Shown here: in pieces, positions 31,109 to 42,767 of the stretch
How the letters are laid out: every line of letters begins with the position of its first letter
Numbering within the stretch: the first letter of the stretch is position 1
NCBI GenBank assembly: GCA_013400115.1
Contig: VXBP01003474.1
Span: 117,807 to 181,806 of the forward strand
Direction of reading: 5' to 3'
Source: Rhinopomastus cyanomelas
Taxonomy: Eukaryota > Chordata > Aves > Bucerotiformes > Rhinopomastidae
Length of the DNA: 64,000 nucleotides
The notes under the pieces: model-generated
Told to the model about the DNA's origin: nothing
What the model saw: the letters and a program-made list of their open reading frames with translations, nothing else
Database searches by the model: none
Made by a program: the position numbers and the translations under genes

Positions 31109-32376
31109 CCTACCCTCTACTTCCCTTCTCTCTCTTTGTTCTTCCCAGTTGTTTGGTCTCCAAAACCTGTTCCTCAAGCTGGGCTGCCTGTGAGGACAGA
31201 GATGCTGAGCTGCAGCCCCAGAGGACCTCGTGCTGCAGCCCCTCTGCCACAGGAGACCTGAAAAGCCCACTTTGACGGGATCAGCATCAATCCCAATGCA
31301 CCCAGGACCCAACCCAGAAGTTCAGGACGTGGACTGGGATGGGGAGCAGAGCTCTCCCAGCTCCCAGTAACCCAAGGATCCTGCTGGTCCATCCTCGCCA
31401 ACAAACGGTCCCACTGTGCTGGCAGCTCCCAGATGGGTGGTGCTGGGCTGGGGATTCTCTGGAGTGAGAGCACAGTAAATAGGAGTGAAACCCTGAGATC
31501 TTGTCTGGAGAGAGCCTAGGGATCCCAGCACCCAGCCTCGGGCCCTCCTGGGGTGCTGAGGGGCCAGCACGAGCTCCAGCAGCTGGTAGAGTCCAAACAA
31601 TGGGGGCCGAAAGCTCCTTCCTACCCCTGGCAAGGTCACATCTGCAAACTCAACCTCGTCCTGACCTCGAGCTCTGTCTCCTGGCACCCGAGGAGTGAAG
31701 AAAAGCAGATCAAGGCTCAAACCAAACCGGGGGCAACCGAAGGGACCCAGCGCCTGGGGGAAGCACCGCTGCTGCCCAGAGAGCCTCCCTGGCCGGCTGT
31801 GTGCTCCCTCCCTCTCGGCTTCGGCCAAGGACTTCACGGGTGCAGCTGCACCTCCAGCTACCCTGGAGGGAGGGAAGGGGTGACCGACACCTTCTCTGCA
31901 AGGGATTCCCTTTCCCATTGCTTCCTGGAGCCCCGCTGAGGTCACCAGGGGGAAACGGCTGTTGGCCACAGCACTGGCCCCGGTGGCTCTCCAGCAGATC
32001 CACAGCACCACGAAGGAACCTCTGACCCTCTCTCTGCCTCCAAATGCTTCCACTTGCTGGCACTGAACAAGGACCATCTGCAGACAGGACCTGATGGGAT
32101 GACACAGCCCCTCCGGGGCTCAGGGGCAACTCCCCGCCAGCGAAGCCCCCCAAGGCCCAAGCGTGCGGGAAGGAGCCGGGCTCGAGGGATGCCAGGAGGG
32201 CTGGACCCAGCACCGGGCGCCTCCTCGAGCCTCCCCCTCCCCGCAGGCACAGCAGGAGAGCCCGACCTGCGGCAAGAGCAGGGGCTCCCCGATCCTCCTC
32301 GGAAAGCAAGGGGGAGAGCTTCTCCTGCCACCGGAGCAGAGAGCAGGTTAGGAGCCTCTAAGTGACTTTGTGGCCC
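31109..32376. other. unique sequence between minisatellite and MAP6 3' end
   Basis: No CR1 and no recognised exon. A purine-rich run (GGGAGGAGGAGGAGGAGGAC-like) lies at about 32398-32510, inside the MAP6 3' UTR. Confidence 0.5.
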
Positions 32377-32382
32377 TTTATT
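32377..32382 (-). other. MAP6: MAP6 polyadenylation signal (AATAAA)
   Basis: TTTATT on the plus strand gives AATAAA on the minus strand, about 130 nt after the MAP6 stop at 32511-32513. This fits a short 3' UTR and supports the three-exon form. Confidence 0.7.
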
Positions 32383-32510
32383 TAACCAAAGGGAAAAGAG
32401 AGGGAGAAAAAGAAATGGGAGGAGGAGGAGGAGGACAGGAGCTAGAGGAGAGGAGAGGCGAGGAGAGGAGAGAGGGGCAGGAGGAGGGCGGGAGGGAAGG
32501 GCAGCGGCAC

Positions 32511-32711
32511 CTACTCCTTCGCCTCGGCCAGTTTATTGTTCATCTCGCGGCCCCTCTCCTTGTCCTCGGGCTTGGCGGCGCCGGTGCCCTCGGCACTCTT
32601 TTTCTTGGCGGCCCGGCCCGATGCCATCTGCTTGTCTTTGGCCTTTTTCAGGGGTCTATGGCTTGTGCTGGGCTTTTTTGGCTTGGAGGGCTTGGCGCTG
32701 GGCTTCTCCAC
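32511..32711 (-). CDS. MAP6: MAP6 last exon of the short form
   Basis: Acceptor CTGCCTGCAG just above 32711. It encodes VEKPSAKPSKPKKPSTSHRP, then AKKKSAEGTGAAKPEDKERG and EMNNKLAEAKE, ending TAG at 32513-32511. 67 codons with stop. Confidence 0.93.
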   Translation of the reverse strand: MEKPSAKPSKPKKPSTSHRPLKKAKDKQMASGRAAKKKSAEGTGAAKPEDKERGREMNNKLAEAKE

Positions 32712-35700
32712 CTGCAGGCAGGGCAACGGGCGACATGGAGACGGGGGAGAGATGGGGGGACAGAGACACAGGGGCAGGTGGAGAACAGCACTTAGATGAG
32801 GAGCTCCAGGAGCTGCCCCTGTCTGCTGTCCAGGAAGGGAGGGGACCAGCCCGGGTGGGCTGCATGTGGCCACCTCCTCGCACCGTGTAGATGCCCTGGG
32901 CCCAGCAGATCCCACTGCCTCCAGAACACTGGGGGTTTGGAGGGACCCAGCAAGCTCATCCAGTCCAGCCCCCCAGATCGGGGGATCTCCTCAGCTTGTT
33001 TAATCCTGCCTCTGACTCCAGGAGGGGCTCTGCAAGCCCACAGGGGGCTGTGCAAGCCCACACAGGGGGCTGCGTCTCTCTCTGGCTTGGAAGCAGAGAA
33101 ACCACAGAATCATCAAGGTTGGAAGAGCCCCCCAGGCTCACCCAGTCCAACCAGCACCCCAATCCCTCCCTGCCCACCAAACCCTGTCCCCCAGGGCAAC
33201 AGCTCCTGGGCGGTTGAACCCCTCCAGGGACGGTGCCTCCCCTGTCCCTGGGCAGCCTGTTCCAGCCCTGAGCTCTCTGTCAGGGCAGAGACTCTTCCGA
33301 GGGCCAGTCCAGACGTTGCTGAGGGGACAGAGGCTGCCACAAGCCCCCCTTCCTCACAGGACATGACTCCTCACAGCAGAGGGCAATCCCCTGGAGACAC
33401 CAGGGCTGAAGGACAGGGAGTGACAGCCTGGCAGTGCCCACAGCCCCCAGACCAGGGGGTTGGCGGGGGAGCTGCGGAAGAGCAGGAGCCTCCAGCTCCT
33501 CCACACCCAGACCTCCGGCAGTTGGCAGACCTGAGCTCTGCGATAGACTCATCACAGGAGGGTTGAGGACATGGGGGTCCTCTGGGCTGCAAACCCTCAC
33601 CCCCAGCTCACGCCCTGTTTTCACCATCCCCAGGGGGGTCCCCACGCAGGGGTCTCCAGGGGCAGCCTGTGCTGCTGGAGCTGGAGGTGCCACGTGGGGA
33701 GCGGCCAGGGCAGGGTGCAGCCCGGTGGCCCAGGCCCCTCGCCTCTCACCTTCGGGGGCTCCTTGTAGGGTTCGCTGTACAGGGTGCGTATCCTCCTGCG
33801 CTCCAGGAGCTTGTTGTCGGCCGCAGCGGGCTTGCTGCTCTCCCCCTTGAACTGGGCACTGTAACTGGTCTCGTGGGTGATTTTCTCGTCGGGCGGCTTG
33901 TACTGGGGCTTCGCTTTTATCGCCTTCACGGGCTTCACGTCTATCCAGGGCCTGAACTCGTTCCTGCGGGTGGAAGCAAGGAAGGGGCTCAGGAGCTGGG
34001 CCAGCGGGGTGGGACCTCTTTCTGCTCCACAGGCTCCGTTGGGAAGGACCTTCCAGAGCGCCAGAGCACCATGGCCGGGCTGGAAGCAGCCGCTGGCCAC
34101 CCTCTAGGCCCCCTCCCCTGTCTCAGTGGAACAAGCAGCAGGACTTGGGTGGCTTTTGGAAGTCACCAGAGACCCCACAGGCTCTCTGGGCAGCCTGTGC
34201 CAGTGCCCTGCTACCCTCACGGTAGAGATGGGGCTGCTCGGGCTGCAGAGAAGGAGGCTGAGGGGAGACCCTCCTGCTGCCTGCAGCTGCCTGACAGGAG
34301 GGTGCAGAGAGCTGGGGCTGGTCTCTGCTCCCCACGAACAAGGGACAGGAGCAGAGGAAACTGCCTCAGGCTGCCCCAGGGGAAGGGCAGGTTGGTCCTG
34401 AGGAGAAAGTTCTCCCTGGAGAGAGCCCTCAGCCCAGGCTGCCCAGGGAGGGGCTTGAACGGCCACCCCTGGCCGTGTTTGCCAGTCAGGGAGACCTGGA
34501 GCTCAGCTGGGGCTGTTCAGCTGGAGAAGAAGAGACTGAGGGGTGACCCCATGGCTGGTTACGACTGTGGGGGTCAGGAGGATGGAACCAGGCTCTGCTC
34601 AGGGGGGTCCAGGGACAGGACAAGGGGCAGTGGGTACAGGCTGGAGCGGAGGAGGCTCCATGTGAACAGAAAGAGAAGCTTTTTTCCCAGTGAGGGTGAC
34701 AGAGCAGGAACAGGCTGCTCAGAGAGGCTGTGGAGCCTCCTGTCCTGGGGTCTCAGGAGAGCAGAGCAGAGGGGGACAGTCCCCTCTCTGGCCCCGCTGG
34801 GGACCCTGCAGCTCCAGCCCAGCACATGGGTGCTTCTGGGCTCCATCACCCCTGCTGGCTCCTGCTGAGCTCCTCCTGCACCAACACCCCCAGGTGCTTC
34901 TCCTCGGGGCTGCTCCTGCTCCCACTCCGGCCCCACCCAAGACACTGCCTGCAGCTGCTTCCCCCCGGGTCTCACCCCACCCCTCTCCACTTCAAAGGCC
35001 GATTCCGACGCTGCTCTCCTCCCTGGCGCCCCTGCTCGCATCTCACAGACAATCCCTCGCTGTGGGAGCCAGTCAATGGTGCCGGGGAGCTCCTGGTGCC
35101 CCAGCGCTGACACCCAGGACCCAGCCCAGCCAGACGCTCGGCGCCGGCAGACCGGTCTGTGGGCGCGGGGGTCAGCTGGGAGGAGCCCAGGGACACACAG
35201 AGCAGCGGAGCAGCGGCTGGACCCGGTGTGAGTGGGAAGGGGAGAGGGTCCGGCTCCTGAGACCCCACCTTGAGTGCTGGGGCCAGTGCTGGGCGCCTGA
35301 GGATCAGGAGGACATACTGGGGCTGGGAGAGGTACGGACAACAGGATCTATGAAGAGTCACTAAGGGAGCTGGGGGGATTGAGTCTAGGGAAGAGGGGGG
35401 CTGAGGGGAGACCTCACTGCTCCCTGCAGCTCCCTCACAGGAGGTTGGAGCGAGGCTGGGGCTGCTCTCATCTCCCAAATCACTGATGACAGGATGTTGG
35501 CCATCCCAGAGCTGTGCCTGTCGCACTGCTGGACTCAACGCTGGTGTCACCAGTGACACTGGTTGATGGAGGCTGCTGGAAAGCCCTGAGCAGAAACAAC
35601 CATCTGTAAATGTCACTGGGAAACGGGTCAGGGCAGGTCGAAGCTCTGCTGACAGCTCGCTCGATGACCTGGGTGTCTGCTCTCCAGCTGGATGGAACAA

Positions 35701-38700
35701 GGGCTGCATCTCTCCCCACGCTGCCCTCCAGCCACGAGGTTCCAAGCACGAAGCAGCTCACAGGTGCTTTGACCCGGCAGGGTGCTGGGGCCAGGGGTGG
35801 AGTGGAGGCACCATCCCGGGAGGGGTTTGGAGACCGAGTAGCTGGAGCACTTGAGACCGTGGTCTGGGGGTTGGGAGCTGTTGGGCTGAGGGCTGGATGC
35901 TCCTGGAGGACCTTCCCAGCTGAGAGGATTCAACGATTCTGAGAGGGCTGCCCAGGGGGGCTGTGGAGTCTCCTCCTCTGGAGACATTTCAAACCCTCCT
36001 GGCTGTTCCTGTGCGACTGGATGTGGGGGATCCTGCTGTGGCAGGGGGTGGGACTGGAGGATCTTTCGAGGTCCCTTCCCATCCCTAATGACCGGATCTA
36101 GGGGCTCCTGCTGTGGCAGGGGGACTAGACTGGATGATCTCTCGAGGTCCCTTCCAACCCCTCATGCTCTGGGATTCTGTGATGAGATGCAGGGGGAGCA
36201 CAGGGAGGTCCATTCGCGTGTCGCTGTGACGCCCAAGCCCTTGTCACTCCCAGTTAACCCCCCCCTTCCATTAGCAGCCACCCCTGCCCGCAGGAGGCAC
36301 AAACCTGCAGGAACTGTAGGACCTGAAAACGCTGAGGGTGGAAAACGCTCTCCACTCCCCATTCCCCAAGCGTTTGCTCCCTTCCCCACTCGTGACAGTT
36401 TGGGAAGCCGTCAGCATCACCTGGGCGTCAAGAATGATGGCAGGGGGAGGCTCTGATGTCATGGAGAGGGTTTAATGTAACTGGGAGGATTCAATGTAAC
36501 TGGGAGGATTTGATGTAATGGGGAGGATTGGATGTAACTGGGAGGATTCCCTGATTCCCTCTCCCCAACAGTGGGATTAGTCTCCGGCTACCAAACCTGT
36601 AACTAGTGGGACCATCAAGGCTGTCTCCGGGGAGTCTGGGCAATGGATGCAGAAGGCTCTGGAGCAGATGGTTCCATTGTGGAACCTCCTCCTCATTAGG
36701 TGGAACAAGGGCTGATGCCAGTGAGTGAGGCCATTACTGGTCACTGCTGGTACCCTGCTGCCTGCACGAAACCCCTTGCGAGAGGAGAGAGGGGACAAGG
36801 ACGGCTGTTGGGAGCGTTTAGAGCTGAGAGCAGGGTCTGCCAGGAGGGTGTTTTGCAGCGAAACAGCTGCTCTCAAGGGCTTCTCCAGGGCTTGTGAGGA
36901 GCAGGGAGCCCTGGGAGCAGAGCCCAGCCAGAGCGGGCTGCGTGTTTGCACCAAAGGTGACCTGCTCATGGCATCCCTGACTGGTTCTGGCTGGGCACTG
37001 GGGAGGCCTCCCCCTGGAGTCCTGGGGGCAGGGCTGGGCAAGCAAGAGGTGGAGGGGCTGGGGAAGGGACTGGAGGGAAAGGCTGGGTGGGGTTCAGCCT
37101 GGAGAGGGGGAGACACTCTGCGGCGCCGGCAGCACCCCCACAGAGGAGGAGGACCGAGGTGTCCTGGAGGAACAAGGGGACCGACCGTGAGTGTCGCCTT
37201 TGAAATGAGATGGAAGTGGCTGGTGCGAAATTCCCGGCCGGGACCTGGGCAGCAGCACCTCTGTTACGGGCTGAGAGGCTGAGGCTGCCGCTGACTGGGA
37301 AGGAGGACACACAGGTCCTGGTTGTCAGGGTGGGAGGGACGCTGGTGAGGACCCGGCTTCTCCCCATCACTCCCTGCCCTGTTACTGGGCGCCACCGGGA
37401 AGAGCCCGGCCCCTTGGCGGATGGTGCTGCCTCCAGCTGGTGGCCAGTGGTGTCCCCCAGGGACCAGTGCTGGCCCCTTCCCCTTGACCCCCACCCCTCA
37501 GATATTCACAGGCAGCAGTGAGATCCCCCTGAGCCTTCTCCTCTCCAGGCAGCCCCAGCTCTCTCAGCCTTTCCTCACGGGAGAGGTGTTCAAGCCCCTT
37601 CCTCATCCTCGCAGCCCCCCGCTGGACTCTCTCCAGTAGCCCCCTTTCTCTGTTGAACTGGGGAGTCCAGAAGAACATGGGGTCAGCAGAAGTTGGGTCT
37701 CCTCTTTGTGCTGAAGGGACGGGCCAGGTGACTGCTGAGGCAGAGCCCAACTGGAGCCAAAGGTCTCCTCCATTGGCCCTTTCTGGATGGAGGAGGACGT
37801 CCTGCCCCTTCCCTTCCAGCTCAAGAGCAGAACTGGGCCCAGCTGCCCGCATGCGGGGGGACTGGGCTGGATGACCTCGAGAGGTCCCTTCCAGCCCAGC
37901 GCCTCTGTGGTCATCAACCAGAGCTGGTTGCCCAGAGCCCCGTCCAGCCTGACCTGGAGCGCCCCAAGGGATGGGGCAGCCTGTTTCGGGGTCCCCACGG
38001 CCGAGGAGCAGCCAGTCCCAGCAGGTCCTCCCAGCCTGGCGCTGCCAGCTCTGTTGCTGGGGGGGCTCCTCAGCCTCCTGCGTGGAGATGGCCCCCTCCA
38101 TCGGCCCCCGCGTGGCTGCAGCCCCCACAGACCCTGCCCCGCCCCACGGCTCTGCCCCCTGAGCTGGCGACGAGGGGCTCGGGGTGCCGGCGGACGGGCG
38201 CTGACGCTCGAGGCCGCCCAGCACCTGGCACTGAAGGGGATTTTCTTCAGTGGAGACACTGATGGGGGACAAGTAAGTGACTCGAGCCGAGCAGAAAAGT
38301 GAGTGAGAGTGTTAAAACGGACCGGTGAAAACAGCGAGGGCAAAAATGAAACGAAGCCGAAATAAAAGCAACAAAGAATCAAGTCAAATAGAATCAAATA
38401 CGGGGAAATACAATGAAATTAAAAGACTGGAACAAAAATAATAAAAGATGAAATGAAAGGAACAAAAATAATAATGAAATGAAAGGATTAAAATTAAAAA
38501 TAATAGAAAATAAAATGAAAAAATGAATGCATCGAAGTTAAAAACAACAGAAAATAAAAATAAAATGGATTAAAATTAAAAAATAACAAAAGGAAGTAAA
38601 AAGAAATAAAAGGGTTAAAATTTAAACTAATAGGAAAAAACCCCAAAAAAGAATAAAAAGTAAAATCAAACAAACGAAAATAAACCAATGAAAATAAAAT

Positions 38701-41700
38701 TAAAAATACCAGAACTACTGAAAACAGCAGCAACCGAAGGAAGCCGGGGTGAGGACGACCACGGCAAACAGAGTAGGATGTCCAGAGCGGTGCGCGGCAG
38801 GAGAACGCGGGTCGCTGGGATCCAGCCCGAACCGGGCACAAAGAGCTCTCCCAGCCACCGCAGCCGCGGTGAAACCACCAACACAGGGTAAAAGGAGCGG
38901 GGTCTGGGCGAAGGAGGGGGAGATCCAGGGCTGCAGAGCCCTCCCGTGCCCGCTCCTCTCCCGCTCTGCAAAGGAGCCGCCACCCGGAGCCTCCCTCAGC
39001 CGGGGACGCAGCTGCCGCCAGCGGAGCAGAGCAGGAGCGGCAGAGCCCTGCCCGTCCCTCCCACCAACACGGCTCCGAGCCCTCGGAGACGGGACACAGA
39101 GAACCGGGCAGCAGAAGGCTCCATCCAGCCCTCACCGGACCCGAGAAGCCCCCAGGCCCGGTCCTGCGTCCTTCCCAGACGCCCTTCCCACGGGCTGGAG
39201 GATGCCCTGGTCCCCAGGTGGTCCCTTGGGCCCCAGAGAAGCAGGGCTGAAGGGAAACTGAGGCAGGAGGCACCTCGGTGACGGAAGCTGCCGCTGCCAG
39301 CGGTGGCTGCTGCCGCCGCGACCCCCGAGGAGCAGGAGAACAATGCCCTATGAAGGTCCTTTCCAACCCAAGTGATTCACTGAGCCTCCCTCCTCCGTGG
39401 TCATCACCAGCCTGCTCTGCAGACTCCACAAGAACTGGGAGAAGCCTGCAGGGTCTCCACCACATGAATCCCTCTTGGTACAGGACACGAAAGGGACTTC
39501 CCCCCTTCGGCAGGGACTTGCCCCCATGGCCTTGGGCTACAGCTGCCTACTCCACCCCGCACTGTCCTCCTCACCTGAAGCTCAGGGGCACAGGGTGAGT
39601 TTAAAAACCCATCTGCTCTTGGATTTCACCAAGGAACTCCTGTCCAGTCCTGGGGGGCATCACATTACCCTGATCAGCAGCGGTGGCAGAGGGGTGTAAG
39701 AAGACCTTCCCCGTTCTCAGAAGCCCTGTCCCATGTCCTTGCTCCACCCTGGCAGAAGGACACGAGGAGATGATGATTTTGGTGGCTCATAAACCATAGA
39801 AGCACCAAATGGCTTCACTGGAAGAGACCTCAGGTTGCCCAAGTGGCCTCCAGCCTTGGAGATGGTTGAAAGCCACCCAGGAGGGACCTCTGTGAGCAGC
39901 AAGAGTTCATCAGAGTCATCTAGGCTTGGAGAAGGTGGCTTCTAAAATGAACCCGAATGATAAATGACCCCAAGAAGGTGCCTCTTGGAAAAGAAAAGGA
40001 GAACAATTAGCCACGACCTCACTTCTGGTTAACAGAGGCCCCTGAGCCTCCTGCTGTGACCCTCGTGGAAGAAAAATGTGGAAGCAGGAGAGCAGAGGAG
40101 GATTCAGGGGCAATGAGAAGCCCCTTAAAGGGATCCTGCAGGATGAGGAGCAACATAAGGAGGGGTTGAAGCCTTCCAGTTCCTCCTGGGTTCAACATCT
40201 GAGATGAACCCAACTCTTTTGCTTGGTGAGAAGCTGGTGGGGGTGGAGGGATGGGAGGGTGGACAGCCTGCAGGTGAGGAAATTACCCTAATTCTCCTTT
40301 GCAGGGGCGGGAGAGAGAAGAATGAGAGGTTCTCCAGCTCTGGTCCTGCCATTGCTCACCCCAGACCTTGCAAGGTGACCCAGACATTCAGACAAAGAGC
40401 CTACAATCCCCCACGAGGGATGAGAGGGCCGCTGGAAACCCCTTCCCCTTCACCCCCACTCTGACCTTGTGAAACAAGAGACCCCAACCCCCTGGGTGTC
40501 TCCTCCCGGCCCCACCTGAGCCCCACCGCATAAAGCCCGAGGGAGCAGATCCCGCTGCTCCGGCCGTCCCCGCCCGGGGACTTCCACCGGAGAAAGCTCT
40601 GGAAAACACCGACCGCAGCCCCCCCGCGCCAGAGCCACCCCTCTCCCTGCTGCCTTCCCCACCCCATCTCCCGGCACCAACAAGGACCGCGAGGAGCTTG
40701 GGGCTCCCGATCCCCGACGGGGCCATTTGCTGGCGTGAAACAAGGTTCTCGCCCAGGGCTGGGGNGGCTCCGCGTTCAACATGGCAGCGTCCGGCGGCTG
40801 CCCCACCCAAGCGGCCTAGGATGCGAGTCCCCGCATCCCGCCGGGTCCCTGCTTCCTGCTGCATCCCTGCGTCCCGCCGTGTCTTTTGTCTCGGGGGGAT
40901 GCTACTGGGTAGGGTCACCCGTGTGTGGGTGGGACCCCGAAGAGATGCAGGGAGGTGGCTAGGATGCAGGGATGTGTTTAGGATGCAGGGATGTGGTCGT
41001 GTTGCTGGAATGTGGTTGGGATACAGGGATGTATTTGGGATGTGGGGATGTGGTCAGGATGCAGGGATGTGGCTGGGATGCCGGGATATGGTCAAGAGAC
41101 AGGGAAGTATTTGGGATGCAGGGAGGTGGCTGACATACAGGGAGGTACTGGGGATGCAGGGAGGTGGTCGAGATGCAGGGATGCATTTGAGATGCAGGTC
41201 CTTAGGGCTGGCCACACCACAGACGTCAGGGATGTGGCTTGGAAAGGACCAGCGGTGACTTGCACATTGCTGAGAGCCCCCAACCCCCCACCCCCCAGAC
41301 TGACAGCCAAGGTTTAGGGTTTAGGGGGTGTCTCTGAATGTTGGGGTGGGCTGTGTGGACACACAAACTGGGGACCCTACTGTGATCCCACCCCACAACA
41401 AACACCTGGTTGTTTCCCAGCTCCCACCCAGAGACCTGGGGGAATTTAAGGACATCCCCCCCACACACACCGAGGCAGGAGATCAGCAAAACCCCTGTTG
41501 AAGTGTCTGAAAGCCGCATCCACCCACTCCCCCGGGGTGGGGATGGGCAAGAGGGGATCTGGGGAGGGATGGAGGGATGAAGGGATGGGGGATGGAGGGA
41601 TGAAAGGGCAAAGGAATAGGGGGTAGAGGAATGGAAGGATAGTTGTATGTGGGGATGGAGAAAGGGGGGATGGAAGAAGGAGGGATGAGGGGATGGAGGG

Positions 41701-42767
41701 ATGGAGAGAGGGAGGAGGGATGAAGAGATGGGAAGTGAAGGGTGGAGGGAGGGATGAATGGATCAGGAGTGAAAGGATGGAGGGATGAAGGGATGGAGCA
41801 TGGGGTGAAGGGATTGGGAGTGAATGGATGGAGGGATCAGGATGAAAGGGCGAAGAGATGGAGGGATCAGAAATGAAAAGGTGAAGTGATGGAGGGATCA
41901 GGAATGAAAGGACGAAGGAGAGATCAGGGATGAAACGGTGAAGGGATGGAGGGCTCGGGGATGAAAGGACGAAGGGATGGAGGGGGTGCGTGCGGGGAGG
42001 GGATGTCTCACCTGTAAGAGGAGCTGACCCCCGCCGCCACCTCCTCCTTGATCTGCCTGTTGAGAGCATCAGCAGCCGCCCTTCCCCCGGCCGCCTCCTC
42101 CGCCTTCTTGCGCCCCTTCTCCCGGCCGTCGGCGGCCCTGAGCCCCGCGGGGGGCTCGCCGGCGGCCTCGGGCTCTTCCTCCTTCTTCTCCGGCAGCACC
42201 TTCCTCCTCTTGTCCTGAGCCGAGCGCTCGGGGGGCAGCACCGGAGACGGCCCGGCTTTGGGGATCCAGGGGTGGTCGCCCCGCTTGGGGATGGGCCAGG
42301 CGCGGAAATCCTTCTGGTACTGGGTCTCCTTCTCGAACGGGGTGTCGGAGGGCTGGTACTCGCTCTTGGGCTTGCAGCTGGGCTCGGGCCGCTGCACTTT
42401 CCAGGGCTTGTAGTCGTGGCGCATCACCGAGTCCACCGGCGGCGAGGAGTGCGGGGCTCGGGAGACCCCCGCCCCGGGGGCCGCCTCGGCGCCCCCGAGC
42501 CCCGCGGCCGCGGCTCCTTCGGCGCCGGGCTGTGTGTNNNNNNNCTGCGGCGCGGGGCTGTGTGTCGATCGGGGCGGCGGGGCGCTGCGCGGGGAAGGGA
42601 TGCTGGGGGTGCGGGGGCGCTGCGGCCGCGGAGGGGGGCGCAGGGGGCAGCTGCTCGGTGGCCTCCGAGTACTTGGTGAAGACCAAGGGGACGGCGATGT
42701 CCGCCTTGTCCAGCTGGTTCCAGAAGCGGGCGATGCAGCAGGCGCGGGTGATGCAGGGCCACGCCAT
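32511..42767 (-). CDS. MAP6: MAP6 (STOP), microtubule-associated protein 6; three coding exons, assembly gap in exon 1
   Basis: Microtubule stabiliser of neurons that protects microtubules from cold and also binds membranes through palmitoylated N-terminal cysteines (family knowledge). Exons on the minus strand: 42767-42012, 33963-33750, 32711-32511. The protein begins MAWPCITRACCIARFWNQLD, almost identical to mammals, with Cys5, Cys10 and Cys11 as the palmitoylation sites. Microtubule-binding Mn modules follow (HDYKPWKVQRPEPSCKPKSE; YQKDFRAWPIPKRGDHPWIP; in exon 2 NEFRPWIDVKPVKAIKAKPQ and HETSYSAQFKGE). The last exon is Lys-rich and ends EMNNKLAEAKE-stop. Seven Ns at 42538-42544 break the frame as assembled; flanking duplicate sequence suggests an artefact, and the frame is restored if it is collapsed, giving about 380 residues. 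That is much shorter than the long human form (813) and lacks the C-terminal repeat exon. The TAG stop sits inside a good donor (GA|GTAGGT), so a longer spliced form cannot be excluded. Confidence 0.94.
32915..33310 (-). repeat. antisense CR1 ends in MAP6 intron 2
   Basis: Two termini in series, near 32918 (CCAGAACACTGGGGGTTTGG) and 33105 (ACAGAATCATCAAGGTTGGA). On the MAP6 strand they are in sense orientation. Confidence 0.75.
33750..33963 (-). CDS. MAP6: MAP6 exon 2, third Mn module
   Basis: Acceptor CACCCGCAG just above 33963 and donor GTGAGA below 33750. It encodes NEFRPWIDVKPVKAIKAKPQ, then ERRRIRTLYSEPYKEPPK. Length 214 nt; phases fit both neighbours. Confidence 0.95.
34110..34990. repeat. 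CR1 cluster at the exon-2 side of MAP6 intron 1
   Basis: Sense pieces at 34110-34480 and 34505-34780, then an antisense piece at 34765-34990 (CACCAACACCCCCAGGTGCT). The pieces come from different parts of the CR1 3' region. Confidence 0.7.
35235..36185 (+). repeat. sense CR1 fragments
   Basis: 35235-35490 carries the GAGACCTCACTGCTCCCTGC block. 35795-36185 contains two successive ends (GATCTTTCGAGGTCCCTTCC and GATCTCTCGAGGTCCCTTCC) closing with GGGATTCTGTGATGAG. Confidence 0.75.
36463..36552. repeat. 19-20-bp tandem repeat, four to five copies
   Basis: The unit TGTAACTGGGAGGATTCAA recurs with small changes from GGTTTAATGTAACTGGGAGG to GATGTAACTGGGAGGATTCC. It is in MAP6 intron 1. Confidence 0.85.
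36560..37495. other. MAP6 intron 1, unique stretch
   Basis: No CR1, no simple repeat and no coding signal recognised. Confidence 0.4.
37500..38160. repeat. mixed CR1 fragments
   Basis: Antisense 37500-37760, a short sense end at 37855-37915 (GATGACCTCGAGAGGTCCCT), then antisense-like 37920-38160. Divergent. Confidence 0.55.
38285..38715 (+). repeat. A-rich simple-sequence island in MAP6 intron 1
   Basis: About 430 bp of AAAATAAAATGAAA-like words with no strict period. On the MAP6 transcript strand this would be T-rich. Confidence 0.9.
38716..40930. other. MAP6 intron 1, mainly unique
   Basis: Unique GC-rich sequence with one short sense CR1 terminus at 39345-39385 (GGTCCTTTCCAACCCAAGTG) and a single undetermined base at 40765. 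No exon was recognised. Confidence 0.5.
40940..41205. repeat. degenerate minisatellite, 17-19-bp unit
   Basis: The unit is approximately GGGATGCAGGGATGTGGCT and repeats with much variation over 265 bp. G-rich on the plus strand. Confidence 0.85.
41555..41985. repeat. purine-rich degenerate repeat
   Basis: A long array of GGATGGAGGGATGAAAGG-like words, G and A rich on the plus strand, ending about 30 bp from the MAP6 exon 1 donor. It lies at the start of MAP6 intron 1, pyrimidine-rich in the transcript. Confidence 0.88.
42012..42767 (-). CDS. MAP6: MAP6 exon 1 (contains 7-N gap)
   Basis: Start ATG at 42767-42765, in a CpG-rich block, and donor AG|GTGAGA at 42011. The frame from the start runs to the gap; the frame into the donor runs from the other side. 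As assembled (756 nt) the two do not match; removing the apparent 28-nt duplication with Ns gives 728 nt, which does. Confidence 0.93.

Noticed and set aside
29454..31193. A 579-codon plus-strand and a 409-codon minus-strand open frame
   Set aside because: Both are produced by the 45-bp minisatellite, whose unit is a multiple of three; no domain, start context or splice evidence supports a protein.
23230..32376. SERPINH1 between KLHL35 and MAP6
   Set aside because: No serpin exon was found on either strand; the interval holds CR1, minisatellites and unique noncoding DNA.
41311..41328. Telomere-like GGTTTAGGGTTTAGGGGG
   Set aside because: Only two imperfect units; too short to call an interstitial telomere repeat.
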